From a virus: a stretch of DNA of 24,161 nucleotides. The notes beneath the pieces were generated by a model, which was not told the origin of the DNA, searched no databases, and worked only from the letters and a program-made list of their open reading frames with translations. Numbering within the stretch: position 1 is the stretch's first letter; every line of letters begins with the position of its first letter. Positions 1 to 7,584 of this stretch are shown here, one piece after another. The DNA is taken from the IMG/VR virus record IMGVR_UViG_3300021962_000637, positions 1 to 24,161 of that record. One strand, given 5' to 3'. The position numbers and the translations under genes are program-made.

Positions 1-1705
1 CTGTGTATAGTAGAGTTTCAGTTCCGTCTTCGCCAATTAACGAAATGAACATTGTTGTGTCAGTCGACTCAAGAATTTTCTTTGCCTGATCCTTGGGTAT
101 TCTAAATGCCAATTGACCTTTACTTGGATCAACATAAGCTGGATCAGTAAGACCGTTATAGACAAATTTAGAATCTGACCCAAACGTTAGAGCAAATCTT
201 GAATTATTATTCAAATTAGCAGGCGTGTGAATCTTTGGATTCTTTGGATTCTTTTCATATACGTTGATCCTAAAAAAATTGTCAGTAGGATCGATTGGAA
301 TAATTAGCTCACCCTGTCCAAAAATGACCTCCATTGAACCGTCTCCGTATTTAAGTAGAGCGTTCTTTTGGCTTATTTGAATGTTGGCCTGTTTGTAGAA
401 TACTGGAACTCCAACCTTCACCTCTTTTTCAATCACGGTCGGCATTGACATTGTTTGATTGACAGGAGTCTGCGGAGTTTTAGCTCCAGTGAATAGGTTT
501 GAAATTTCAAGATTCTTTTGAACGATCTTATTGTAAACTTTCATTGACTGAGGTTTGTCAGCTAATTCAAGTTTGGCTAAGTATTTTCCGTACTTATTTG
601 GATTGAAAAGAGACATTGACCCGGTTCGGATGATTTGATCTCCTGTCTTTTTATTCACGAGCCTAAGCGTGTAGTCTATCGACATTGAAACCGCGAAACC
701 TGCCTCCTTTAGTATTGGTCGATAACTTAGAGCCGTGTCAAAGTTATCCTCTTGGTAAACTGTGAAATTTCCCGAAGGCACAAGAGCTGTTCCTACTTGT
801 TCATAAACCTGAAGTTGGTGAATGAATATCCAATCGTTATCTGGGCCTTTTGCATTCAGCGTAGAAATTAAGTCTTCTGCGAAAGTTCCATTCCATGTTG
901 CAAAAAATTCAATGTAGTCCCCGTCTGTTGCCTCTTGGATTATAGCTCCCAAACTATCAAATTCGTTTACTTGCGGAACTGATCCTTCAAAATAATTAGC
1001 GACTCTATACAATTCATACTTTTCTCCGTTTTCTGGATAATAGTCTTCGTATGTTGCTTCAATCAATGAAACTGTGATTGGCGCTTCTTTGATGAAACCT
1101 GTGCCATTCGTTATCGCGTATTCAAATGATGCTGATCCGAATTGATTGAAATCCTCGTCAAGGTACGCTAAGGTCGGAACCTTAATGTCAACGTATCTGT
1201 CGTAAATTGTATTAGTTAAGTAGAGAGGCTTTGGATTGAATGTTAATAGAGTTTGGGCAGTTTGCGCATCGATTAATACGTTTGCCAATTGTAATTGTTT
1301 TAAGTCATTTAGTTTTTGACGTGCTCCTAAAATAATGTTTTCAACCTCTGTGAAATTGAAGCCTGATGCAAAGTGAAACCTCATGGTGTCCATTATTGTG
1401 AAGCTGCTTAAACTTGCAGCGACAGAGGTTTCAGTAATGCTTGGATCGTACTGTGTGTATATAGGCAAATCAGTAAGATCTACTCTAACTAACCTAGATC
1501 CGCCTATCGCAACAACGCTTAAACCTCGAGTATTCTTTGTAATGCTATCATACGCATCTGTATTATAAACCTGATAACCGTCAACGTGCTTGTTGTCAAC
1601 AAAATAGTATTGGGAATTGACGATGTCTGGAGCAGGATCTCCTAATGGAGTCATCATGTACTCCAATACACAGTAATCAGTTAGCGTTACAAATCTAGAA
1701 ATCAT
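1..1705 (-). CDS. Large putative virion protein, 3' end cut by window edge
   Basis: An open frame of 568 codons starts MISRFVTLTDYCVLEYM at 1705 and runs off the left edge without a stop. Its ATG overlaps the TAA of the upstream gene by one base (TAATG), which supports the start and co-translation. The sequence looks soluble and beta-rich, with no signal peptide or membrane segment, and has many Asn, Thr, Tyr and Asp residues as phage structural proteins often do. I do not recognise a family. It is the last gene seen in a minus-strand run of baseplate and virion-type genes, so a virion or tail-associated role is inferred from context only. The real length is unknown. Confidence 0.7.
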   Translation of the reverse strand, partial: MISRFVTLTDYCVLEYMMTPLGDPAPDIVNSQYYFVDNKHVDGYQVYNTDAYDSITKNTRGLSVVAIGGSRLVRVDLTDLPIYTQYDPSITETSVAASLSSFTIMDTMRFHFASGFNFTEVENIILGARQKLNDLKQLQLANVLIDAQTAQTLLTFNPKPLYLTNTIYDRYVDIKVPTLAYLDEDFNQFGSASFEYAITNGTGFIKEAPITVSLIEATYEDYYPENGEKYELYRVANYFEGSVPQVNEFDSLGAIIQEATDGDYIEFFATWNGTFAEDLISTLNAKGPDNDWIFIHQLQVYEQVGTALVPSGNFTVYQEDNFDTALSYRPILKEAGFAVSMSIDYTLRLVNKKTGDQIIRTGSMSLFNPNKYGKYLAKLELADKPQSMKVYNKIVQKNLEISNLFTGAKTPQTPVNQTMSMPTVIEKEVKVGVPVFYKQANIQISQKNALLKYGDGSMEVIFGQGELIIPIDPTDNFFRINVYEKNPKNPKIHTPANLNNNSRFALTFGSDSKFVYNGLTDPAYVDPSKGQLAFRIPKDQAKKILESTDTTMFISLIGEDGTETLLYT

Positions 1706-2334
1706 TATTTCTTTAATTTAATTTTCCAGTACAGTCCACCTTGGATAGACATTACTTTGTCTGCTGAGTATCCGACTCCGATGCTGTACACTTTGTCCGT
1801 TTTGGTTTTTAACATTAGCGATGGGCCTGCAAAGTTAACAACGTTTGCCTTATCAAATCCTCCTACTAAACCGATATAAACTTGGTTCTTTGGAAGCTCT
1901 TTGACGATTAGGGTTTCTTTTATAGTTGTCTTATTCACTTGAGCATTCCATAATCTACCCAATAAACTGTTTTGCGAAACTGTATCATTAACCACAATGT
2001 AACCTAGTGAATCTGCTAATTTTAGGGTGTCTATATAAACTCGCTTAGCGTAGTAGTCTTTTACAACCTGCAAAGTATCAAAGCTTACTGGAGTCGGCAC
2101 GTAGATTGTAGTATCATGATACACGTCTTTACCCCTTTTGTAAACAATCGTCTCTTGTTTTTGAATGAACGTATCAATATCGTGTTTTAATACTTCGTAC
2201 TTTTTACCATCGATCTTAACGGTCTTGCCGGGTTTATTTTGTCCGCTTTCGCAAGTTCTCATTAGTACAATGATTAGCACTAACACTATCAATAGCATTG
2301 ATTTTAAATCCAATTTCAATAAGGGCTTAAACAT
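1705..2334 (-). CDS. Membrane-anchored protein with beta-rich C terminus
   Basis: 209 aa. A basic N terminus is followed by one strongly hydrophobic segment at about residues 12-25 and a cysteine at residue 28. The segment fits a membrane anchor; the cysteine could be a lipid site, but the preceding residues are not a good lipobox. The central part is rich in Asp, Thr and Tyr. The last 60 residues alternate hydrophobic and polar positions with repeated Gly (VYIGLVGG, YSIGVGYSA, IQGGLYW), which looks like short beta-strands of an outer-membrane or spanin-like domain. The start overlaps the previous gene by 8 nt. No family is recognised; a role in host envelope or lysis is only a suggestion. 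Confidence 0.65.
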   Translation of the reverse strand: MFKPLLKLDLKSMLLIVLVLIIVLMRTCESGQNKPGKTVKIDGKKYEVLKHDIDTFIQKQETIVYKRGKDVYHDTTIYVPTPVSFDTLQVVKDYYAKRVYIDTLKLADSLGYIVVNDTVSQNSLLGRLWNAQVNKTTIKETLIVKELPKNQVYIGLVGGFDKANVVNFAGPSLMLKTKTDKVYSIGVGYSADKVMSIQGGLYWKIKLKK

Positions 2335-2554
2335 TTAGTTCTGACATAATTTTATAAAAGTCCGGTTCCTGGCCAGTCTCCTCTATTATTTTATCTATTA
2401 GAGCTTTCTCACGGTTCTTGTTGTTGTTCAATGCTGTCTCTAGTTCAATCTTTCTAAAGTTCAGCAGTTGAGTCATTCTTTCAAGCTCATTAATTCCAGC
2501 CGTTATCTTGCTGTACTCGTTTACGATTTCTCGAATTTCATTCATGTGTTCCAT
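2327..2554 (-). CDS. Small coiled-coil protein
   Basis: 75 aa from the ATG at 2554 (MEHMNEIREIV). A TTG at 2569 would add five residues but overlaps the previous stop at 2556, whereas the ATG lies directly after that stop. The protein is almost entirely helical and charged, with heptad-like spacing of Leu and Ile through residues 5-60, so a coiled coil is likely. It has no cysteine, membrane segment or recognisable enzyme motif. It sits between a Ser/Asn-rich protein and a membrane-anchored protein with overlapping ends, so it is part of the same operon. Function unknown; it could be an assembly chaperone or scaffold. Confidence 0.6.
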   Translation of the reverse strand: MEHMNEIREIVNEYSKITAGINELERMTQLLNFRKIELETALNNNKNREKALIDKIIEETGQEPDFYKIMSELNV

Positions 2555-2555
2555 A

Positions 2556-3689
2556 TTATACTTGTTCAAGTTTAACTCTAATTTTACCTGACATCAATGC
2601 TGCGTATATTGCTTGCACGTAAAATTCGCTCTGATTCATACCTGCTTGAGAATTAGCCTGTTGTGAAGCTGCATCCGGTTGAACCGCTTGCTTATTACCA
2701 GGCTGCATTGAGTTGACTGTACTGCTTTGATCAATTTTAGTTCCCTCATTCGTAACGTTTGTGACGCTTGAGCTCTGTGGAGAGAATGTGCTAAACGATG
2801 AGCTTAGATTGTTTATTGATTCAGGCAGCTCTCTAGTTAATTTACTAACACTTTTTTCTAAAGTTTTGTCAGGAGTCAATAATTGTTTTACCGAATTTGA
2901 ATCTGCTAATTTTGAAGATTTTACGCTAGCTAATTCAGTTGACAATTTATTCTTGGCTGAGTCTACTGAATTAGATGCGAAGTCAGCGCCTTTTCCAGCA
3001 GCGCCAAGCATCGAATCAATTTTTCCAAAGTTTATACCCTGATCGGACAAGGCCAGTTTGAAATCAGGAGACATGAAACTGGAAAAAAGTAAATCTTCAG
3101 TTGAAGTTACTTTGTCCATTACTGATTTGTCAGAAGACTCTTTAACCGAATTTAGGCCATTTATTAGGTTTGATCCACTGTTTACAATTGAGTTTATTGA
3201 ATTTTGGGAACTCTCTGTAAGTTTATTGGAGGAGACCATATTGTTAACTACTGAATTTAATACCTGTTTCTCAGTGGCCGATGCAATTGATGATCTTACT
3301 TGGTTGAGTGTTTGCGAATTAATATTATTCGTTACTGGATTTGCTTCAAGTTGAGCAGTGTTACCTGAGGTCGCAAGGCTTGCTGGTGTTTGAATAACCT
3401 TTTCGATCTGGACCGGAACTGCAATTACTTTAATTGTCTCAGTTGGCTCAGCCTTTGCAGTTTCAGCCTTTACCCCTTCGATTGAAGTGTCAATAGGTAG
3501 CGTCTTTAAATTAGCGACTGATTCGCCTGATGTTGGTTTTACTACTTCCGACAAAAGAACATTTTCTCCAGTAGCATTCGACGCTGATTGCTTTTCTTCG
3601 TTAATTGCTGCTTCCAGCACAATATCCGGGGTTGGAATTGTGAATTCATTAAAGTTTTCGTCTAGCTGACCGGTCGTGATGTCTTCCAC
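2556..3689 (-). CDS. Ser/Asn-rich low-complexity protein, possible tail or hub component
   Basis: 377 aa. The start is a GTG at 3689; no ATG lies nearby in frame, and a TATAAATA-like box lies 19 nt upstream (3709-3716), which supports it. Residues 1-130 are acidic and Pro/Thr/Val-rich; residues 130-340 are rich in Ser, Asn, Leu, Lys and Val with amphipathic character and no Cys. The last 30 residues (starting near NQSEFYVQAIYAALMSG) look like a compact helix. Such long helical, Ser-rich low-complexity proteins occur among tape-measure, hub and scaffold proteins of phages, but 377 residues is short for a tape measure of a T4-type tail. No family is recognised. Confidence 0.6.
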   Translation of the reverse strand: MEDITTGQLDENFNEFTIPTPDIVLEAAINEEKQSASNATGENVLLSEVVKPTSGESVANLKTLPIDTSIEGVKAETAKAEPTETIKVIAVPVQIEKVIQTPASLATSGNTAQLEANPVTNNINSQTLNQVRSSIASATEKQVLNSVVNNMVSSNKLTESSQNSINSIVNSGSNLINGLNSVKESSDKSVMDKVTSTEDLLFSSFMSPDFKLALSDQGINFGKIDSMLGAAGKGADFASNSVDSAKNKLSTELASVKSSKLADSNSVKQLLTPDKTLEKSVSKLTRELPESINNLSSSFSTFSPQSSSVTNVTNEGTKIDQSSTVNSMQPGNKQAVQPDAASQQANSQAGMNQSEFYVQAIYAALMSGKIRVKLEQV

Positions 3690-3708
3690 TTAGGTAATGT
3701 CTTTTGGT

Positions 3709-3716
3709 TATTTATT
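3709..3716 (-). promoter_or_regulatory. T4-late-like promoter box AATAAATA
   Basis: Minus-strand AATAAATA followed by ACCAAAAG, 19 nt upstream of the GTG start at 3689. It matches boxes before six other transcripts in this window and resembles the T4 late promoter TATAAATA. It lies just after the end of the frame that continues the gp26-like gene, a natural place for a new transcript. Confidence 0.5.
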
Positions 3717-3739
3717 AAAAAAGAAAGGACCTGAGCAAA

Positions 3740-3913
3740 TTACGCGTCAAGTCCAGTTTGAATTTCGAAAACTTCTTGAGTATTTGCTCCTGATTCGTCT
3801 ATTAAGAATTTGACGTAGCTTAGGTACTCATAAAAAGGCAATCCGTAAAGTTCGGTGATCGATTGGTGCAGCTTCACTGCCAGGAGACGATTAGTCTCAA
3901 ATAAGTTGGTCAA
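3740..3913 (-). CDS. Overlapping ORF, likely +1-frame C-terminal extension of the gp26-like gene
   Basis: The frame is open from about 3985 to a TAA at 3740-3742, in the +1 frame relative to the 345-aa gene whose UGA is at 3897-3899. There is no ATG in it; the first plausible independent start is a TTG at 3913 giving 57 aa. If the ribosome shifts +1 at the terminal AUU-UGA, the upstream C terminus (GRLDQLI) joins ETNRLLAVKL and ends as a 52-residue extension containing ELYGLPFYEYLSY. That Pro-(Phe/Tyr)-Tyr-Glu-(Tyr/Phe) pattern is reminiscent of C-terminal parts of tail-assembly-chaperone-type proteins. Alternatives are an independent TTG-started peptide or an indel in the sequence. Confidence 0.5.
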   Translation of the reverse strand: MTNLFETNRLLAVKLHQSITELYGLPFYEYLSYVKFLIDESGANTQEVFEIQTGLDA

Positions 3914-4934
3914 GTCTACCTGAAATAAGGAAAAGATCTTTGACAGTGAAGCTGTCTGACGAAAAAATTGATGACGTCAATTTTGCTCCACACTTAGGGC
4001 ACTGCGCAGTGACTGAATTGTCTCTAGAAGATTGAACTTGATCAACGAATTTGGTGATGAACGTGAATTTATTGATATGCCAGCCTAGACTTTCAGATTG
4101 AAGACCTGAGTACTCCTGCTGTCCAAATTTAGTCCAGTCTTGGATAATGTACGGCGCAATCTTTATGAACGACCTGTCGATTTGCCTGTTTAGATTCTTT
4201 GCTTCTGCGATTCTTTTACGGAGCCTTTCAATTACTCCGATCGTTGGCATATACAGATAGAAAGTTTCGTTTAACTTTTGCGAAACCACTTCAAAGCAGC
4301 GGTATTGAGATGAATACCATTGCTCTAGTTCAGCTGGAAATTCAAATAGCTGCAGCATGTTACTTCTAACTTTGACATCATCATTGAATTTACCTTCTTC
4401 TGAGCAAGTTTCAGTACACTGAAGCTTAACAAACAGCTCGTTCTGGCCGTCAGGGAAAGTTATTTCATGGATCAAAAAGATAACGTACAGTCTATCGATT
4501 TCCAAAATGTCTCTCCAAGTTAACCATGACTGACCTCCTTTGATTTTAAATCTTGTACACTTTTCAATTATGAAATTTAGTTTGTCGTCTATGTCAAGAA
4601 CATCATCTTCATCGATTGTCGACCAGTGCCGTATTTCGGAAACTGTTGCTGCTCTAATTGTTAGTTCTGAACCTTCTGCATAAAATAATCCACCAGATGG
4701 TAAATTCTCAAGAGGCACATTCTTCCAGTATCCATCATTTGCGCCAGAGATCGAAGACTCTTCTGCAATTTGAACTGATCTGGCTGTTCCTAAATTAGTT
4801 TTCGGTAGTGACGTTTCAGCTTCAACCGACTTAGGTTCATCGTTTGAATTTTTGCCGTACTTTGAATCTTCTTGCTCGAGAAACGAAGATATTTCTTCTT
4901 CTCCACCAAGAGCCTTCTCTTGTTCTATTGGCAT
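3897..4934 (-). CDS. T4 gp26-like baseplate hub or assembly protein
   Basis: 345 aa in the zero frame. Residues 1-65 are an acidic, low-complexity leader. From about residue 70 the pattern PLENLPSGGLFY, then a beta segment (ELTIRAATVSEI), then DIDDKLNFIIEKCTRFK and DILEIDRLYVIFLIHEITF matches the layout of the T4 baseplate gp26 family: Leu-Pro-Ser-x-Gly near the start, a DD...L...I segment, and an Asp-Arg-Leu-Tyr helix. Two cysteine pairs (CTETC near residue 180 and CPKC near 315) could bind a metal. It is longer than T4 gp26 (about 208 aa). It ends in a UGA while the +1 frame remains open, see the adjoining ORF. Assignment is by pattern from memory, so moderate. Confidence 0.55.
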   Translation of the reverse strand: MPIEQEKALGGEEEISSFLEQEDSKYGKNSNDEPKSVEAETSLPKTNLGTARSVQIAEESSISGANDGYWKNVPLENLPSGGLFYAEGSELTIRAATVSEIRHWSTIDEDDVLDIDDKLNFIIEKCTRFKIKGGQSWLTWRDILEIDRLYVIFLIHEITFPDGQNELFVKLQCTETCSEEGKFNDDVKVRSNMLQLFEFPAELEQWYSSQYRCFEVVSQKLNETFYLYMPTIGVIERLRKRIAEAKNLNRQIDRSFIKIAPYIIQDWTKFGQQEYSGLQSESLGWHINKFTFITKFVDQVQSSRDNSVTAQCPKCGAKLTSSIFSSDSFTVKDLFLISGRLDQLI

Positions 4935-4955
4935 AAATATTTGTTCTTTTTAAGA

Positions 4956-5408
4956 TTATATCACGAATTCCAGGAAGGTTTTCGCTAGATGGGACTTAGA
5001 CTCAACAAGACGAGTCAATGTTTCTGGATAAACCTCAACTGACTTCATCGTTTTTGGATCTCTAATGAATGCTCTGATTATTTGATTGGGTTTATCAATT
5101 TTAAAACTTTCGAATTTACCTATTAATGATTCGCCTTCGCCCTTTTTACCTTTGAATGGCGAATTAACCTTGATTCCGCTTATTCTGGAACCAGGCTTAA
5201 AGGTTTGGCTTAAGTGTTTGATTTCTCTATCGAAATCGTCAATGTCGACACTTTGTGGTCTAGAAAGATCAGATAGCGGTAGTACCTTGATTGAAATACC
5301 TCCTGAGAAATTACTTCTGGACGCAACGAAGTTGAAATCGCCTTTTCCGTAAAAAGGCAATCCCCTTAATGCTTGTTGTCTTTGTCCAAAGGTAAGTACT
5401 GGTCCCAT
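4956..5408 (-). CDS. Small hypothetical virion-associated protein
   Basis: 150 aa. Its ATG overlaps the TAA of the preceding gene (TAATG at 5406-5410). The C-terminal half (residues 68-140) alternates short strands with basic residues, ISGIKV, GESLIGKFESFKI, QIIRAFIRD and SVEVYPETL, suggesting a small SH3- or OB-like beta-barrel. There is no Cys, membrane segment or signal peptide. It is followed after 21 nt by the gp26-like gene and preceded by two small structural-type proteins, so baseplate or tail association is plausible. No family recognised. Confidence 0.6.
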   Translation of the reverse strand: MGPVLTFGQRQQALRGLPFYGKGDFNFVASRSNFSGGISIKVLPLSDLSRPQSVDIDDFDREIKHLSQTFKPGSRISGIKVNSPFKGKKGEGESLIGKFESFKIDKPNQIIRAFIRDPKTMKSVEVYPETLTRLVESKSHLAKTFLEFVI

Positions 5409-5749
5409 TATCTACTGAATGTTGTTGGAATTCCCAATAGAACTACTGTTACTCCAGCACCAACTGTGATCTGTGAAATGACCGCATAGAAAGTTTCACC
5501 TGGATTAATTCTAATGCTTACGCCAGCACCAGAGGTCCCCTGATCAGCTGTCTTAACCGCTGTAACTGTAATAGCGGATCCGCTCGGGTTATGAATTCCG
5601 TACCAAGTATCAGTGTAGTAACCGACTCCAGTATCGTTGGCATTGTTTAGACCACGGTTAGACCCATTCACGAAAGTCGGAGTGTAGTCCGTTGAATTAT
5701 TTGCGTCGGTGTGAGTTTTTAAAAGTTTTGCAACTACTGTATGATTCAT
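5408..5749 (-). CDS. Small beta-rich protein, possible virion decoration protein
   Basis: 113 aa, starting MNHTVVAKLLKTH after an A-rich leader (AAAAAGAA) with no Shine-Dalgarno. The composition is rich in Gly, Thr, Val, Asn and Ser, with almost no charged residues after residue 20. The second half (SAITVTAVKTA, VSIRINPGETFYAVI, VTVVLLGIP) looks like a compact beta-sandwich. This is typical of small capsid-decoration or fibre-associated proteins, but no specific family is recognised. It shares a TAATG junction with the next gene, so the two are probably co-translated. Confidence 0.55.
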   Translation of the reverse strand: MNHTVVAKLLKTHTDANNSTDYTPTFVNGSNRGLNNANDTGVGYYTDTWYGIHNPSGSAITVTAVKTADQGTSGAGVSIRINPGETFYAVISQITVGAGVTVVLLGIPTTFSR

Positions 5750-5764
5750 TTCTTTTTAAATTTT

Positions 5765-6484
5765 TTAGCAAGCGCAGTTATTTGGATCTGGATTGCCCTT
5801 TACATAGATTACCATACCTCTCACCTTAACACTAAAATTAGGATTTGGGTTGTATATCTCTATCTTATTTATTAGCTTAGTAGCGTTACGAGTCATTGGA
5901 TTACCTAAGTGAGAAAAGAAGTTACTTACTGGGTAGGTCAATTCATTCAAATCTTGATCAACCAGTTTGATTTCGCAAGATTGATCGGCCGGCAAAACAT
6001 CAGATCCATTTTTGTCTAGAACCGGATAGTCGATGTACAGAATGCAACCTCTAACGTAGTTTCGGTCAGCTGGCAAAATGAAATAGTATGGGGTCGAAGA
6101 TGGACTTGAGGACGGGCTAGAAGATGGGTTCGAAGAGGGGCTAGAGTATCCAGCCGGAATCATGTACTCAGTCCCAGAACCCAATGGATAGTAAATAGCT
6201 TCACCTGATGGGCTACTCGACAAAATATCCTCTAGTGAATTATCATAAACCGATAGTCTCTCCTCAGAGCAAACTTCAAAGTCAATAAGTAGATGTCCGT
6301 CTACTGGATACAAAAGTTTTTCAAGATCACAGAATTTAGCTTCAGTCTTTCCTTTATTTATGATGATAAAGCACTTGTCTAATATCTTTAGAACTTTTTT
6401 ACTTGGGTCAGATGAACACAAATTAGCAAACGAATTGTTTACTCTTTGTGGAATTGGATCATCTTGGAAATTAATGTATGGCAT
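5765..6484 (-). CDS. Putative structural protein with Ser/Pro linker
   Basis: 239 aa, starting MPYINFQDDPIPQRVN. Two beta-rich halves are joined by a low-complexity linker at about residues 114-132 made of SSP, SNP and SSSP units. The linker is encoded by imperfect short direct repeats near 6095-6145. Seven cysteines are present, including CAC at the very C terminus, which is unusual for a cytoplasmic phage protein and may reflect metal binding or disulfides. There is no signal peptide or membrane segment. No family is recognised. The Ser/Pro linker is a possible O-glycosylation substrate, given the glycosyltransferases elsewhere in the window; that is inference. Confidence 0.6.
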   Translation of the reverse strand: MPYINFQDDPIPQRVNNSFANLCSSDPSKKVLKILDKCFIIINKGKTEAKFCDLEKLLYPVDGHLLIDFEVCSEERLSVYDNSLEDILSSSPSGEAIYYPLGSGTEYMIPAGYSSPSSNPSSSPSSSPSSTPYYFILPADRNYVRGCILYIDYPVLDKNGSDVLPADQSCEIKLVDQDLNELTYPVSNFFSHLGNPMTRNATKLINKIEIYNPNPNFSVKVRGMVIYVKGNPDPNNCAC

Positions 6485-6500
6485 TCACGGTAGACTATTT

Positions 6501-7256
6501 TTAAATCTTATCACTGAATGATATTCTAGCTCCTCTAGCTATTGCATCATCAGACGATCGAGTTTGGCTTATTGTGTTATTATTATCTACCTCAGGTTCA
6601 GTTGTAATTTCCGGAGAAGGTTCAATCTCGGGTTGACTTTCAGAAAAATGATCGTCCTCTATCATGAATGGCGCATCTAGGACAAGTTCGTCATCATGTT
6701 CATACGCTCCTTCTGGGCCTATTTGAAAATCGTCGCTTACGTAAGGCACTTCTTTTTCAGAGTCAGACGGTTTGACTTCTGCTTCGATTACAGTATCAGT
6801 TACAGTATCATTTACTGAGTCAGAGGTAGGTTTGATGTAATCAACCAATGACTTGATGAAACCTAATGCAACGACAGGTAGAATTGCTCCACTGACTATC
6901 GACAGCACTCTTTTTTGATAGATGAGCTCCTCATCAACCAGTCCGAATAATTCTATCCAACCTTGAAAATTATTCAAGTGAACGTAAGTGTAATAGGTGT
7001 TACCCATTGCCTGCATCAATGTTAATAAAATAAAGAGTCCCCAAACAATACCCTTATTCATTTTATCGAGGGTAATGATTGAGGCTAACGAAGCGGCCGC
7101 TCCGACTTCAAACGCAATGGCTAAACTGATCGCTAACCATTTCGGATTCGACATTAAGAAAAAGTCAATAACGTGAATTGTCGAAATGATCGAAACGAGT
7201 AAGTATAGAGTAACAAACGTACTTATTATGAATACGTGAGTCGCTTTCTTTGTCAT
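6501..7256 (-). CDS. Four-helix integral membrane protein with acidic tail
   Basis: 251 aa. Four hydrophobic segments are visible at about residues 7-34, 40-63, 69-92 and 117-140. A long acidic, Glu/Asp/Pro/Ser-rich tail of about 100 residues follows, ending in a short basic stretch (RGARISFSDKI). The ATG overlaps the stop of the upstream gene (TAATG at 7254-7258). Membrane proteins with a soluble tail in a virion-gene cluster could be holin-like, superinfection-exclusion or virion-membrane interaction proteins; the sequence gives no basis to choose. No family is recognised. Confidence 0.6.
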   Translation of the reverse strand: MTKKATHVFIISTFVTLYLLVSIISTIHVIDFFLMSNPKWLAISLAIAFEVGAAASLASIITLDKMNKGIVWGLFILLTLMQAMGNTYYTYVHLNNFQGWIELFGLVDEELIYQKRVLSIVSGAILPVVALGFIKSLVDYIKPTSDSVNDTVTDTVIEAEVKPSDSEKEVPYVSDDFQIGPEGAYEHDDELVLDAPFMIEDDHFSESQPEIEPSPEITTEPEVDNNNTISQTRSSDDAIARGARISFSDKI

Positions 7257-7555
7257 TATTTAGACTTCTGTATTTTTTCGATTTGCGCATCGTATTCATT
7301 CATGCGGTCGTCTGGCCTAACGGCTGTTCTAACTACTGCATTCCAATCATATAACGTACGTTTTGATGCACGTAATCCTTCAATCTCTATCATTTTTTGT
7401 AGATCAGAAGTGTATACTGAATCAATGCGTTGGTTCATTACCTTCGCCTGCTTTTCAATCTTGTTAACTCGGCTCGAAGTGCTGCATTGCTGAATGAAGA
7501 TCACAAATAACAGACCCAACACTATTTTTTCAAAATGTAGTTTAATAAATTTCAT
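7256..7555 (-). CDS. Small membrane-anchored coiled-coil protein, spanin-like layout
   Basis: 99 aa. A basic N terminus is followed by a hydrophobic segment at residues 11-22 and Cys24 (FIQQCSTSS). The rest is a charged, probably coiled-coil domain (residues 28-60) ending in a basic tail. The layout, one N-terminal anchor plus a helical periplasmic rod, resembles an inner-membrane spanin subunit or a small lipoprotein, but neither is proven. A TATAAATA-like box lies 21 nt upstream of the ATG (7577-7584), so this gene probably starts a new transcript that includes the four-helix membrane protein. Confidence 0.55.
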   Translation of the reverse strand: MKFIKLHFEKIVLGLLFVIFIQQCSTSSRVNKIEKQAKVMNQRIDSVYTSDLQKMIEIEGLRASKRTLYDWNAVVRTAVRPDDRMNEYDAQIEKIQKSK

Positions 7556-7576
7556 AAATTACGAAATGTTTTTAGT

Positions 7577-7584
7577 TATTTATT
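7577..7584 (-). promoter_or_regulatory. T4-late-like promoter box AATAAATA
   Basis: Minus-strand AATAAATA followed by ACTAAAAAC, 21 nt before the ATG at 7555. The downstream context (AC, pyrimidine or A, then an A-run) is the same as at the boxes near 3709 and 14402. It overlaps the stop region of the 168-aa gene, in the only sizeable gap (7556-7583) of this part of the operon. Confidence 0.5.

Noticed and set aside
2761-3669. Several plus-strand open frames of 60-98 codons
   Set aside because: They are antisense shadows of the Ser/Asn-rich minus-strand gene, with Ser-rich complements and no upstream signals.
4928-4945. ATAAATA on the plus strand near the gp26-like start
   Set aside because: It is part of a palindromic AT-rich start region and points into the opposite strand of the coding operon, with no plus-strand gene following.
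5860-5885. Further ATAAATA matches on the minus strand (also near 6358)
   Set aside because: They lie inside the 239-aa coding region, more than 100 nt from the next start, and lack the downstream AC-pyrimidine-A-run context. They are likely chance matches in AT-rich coding DNA.
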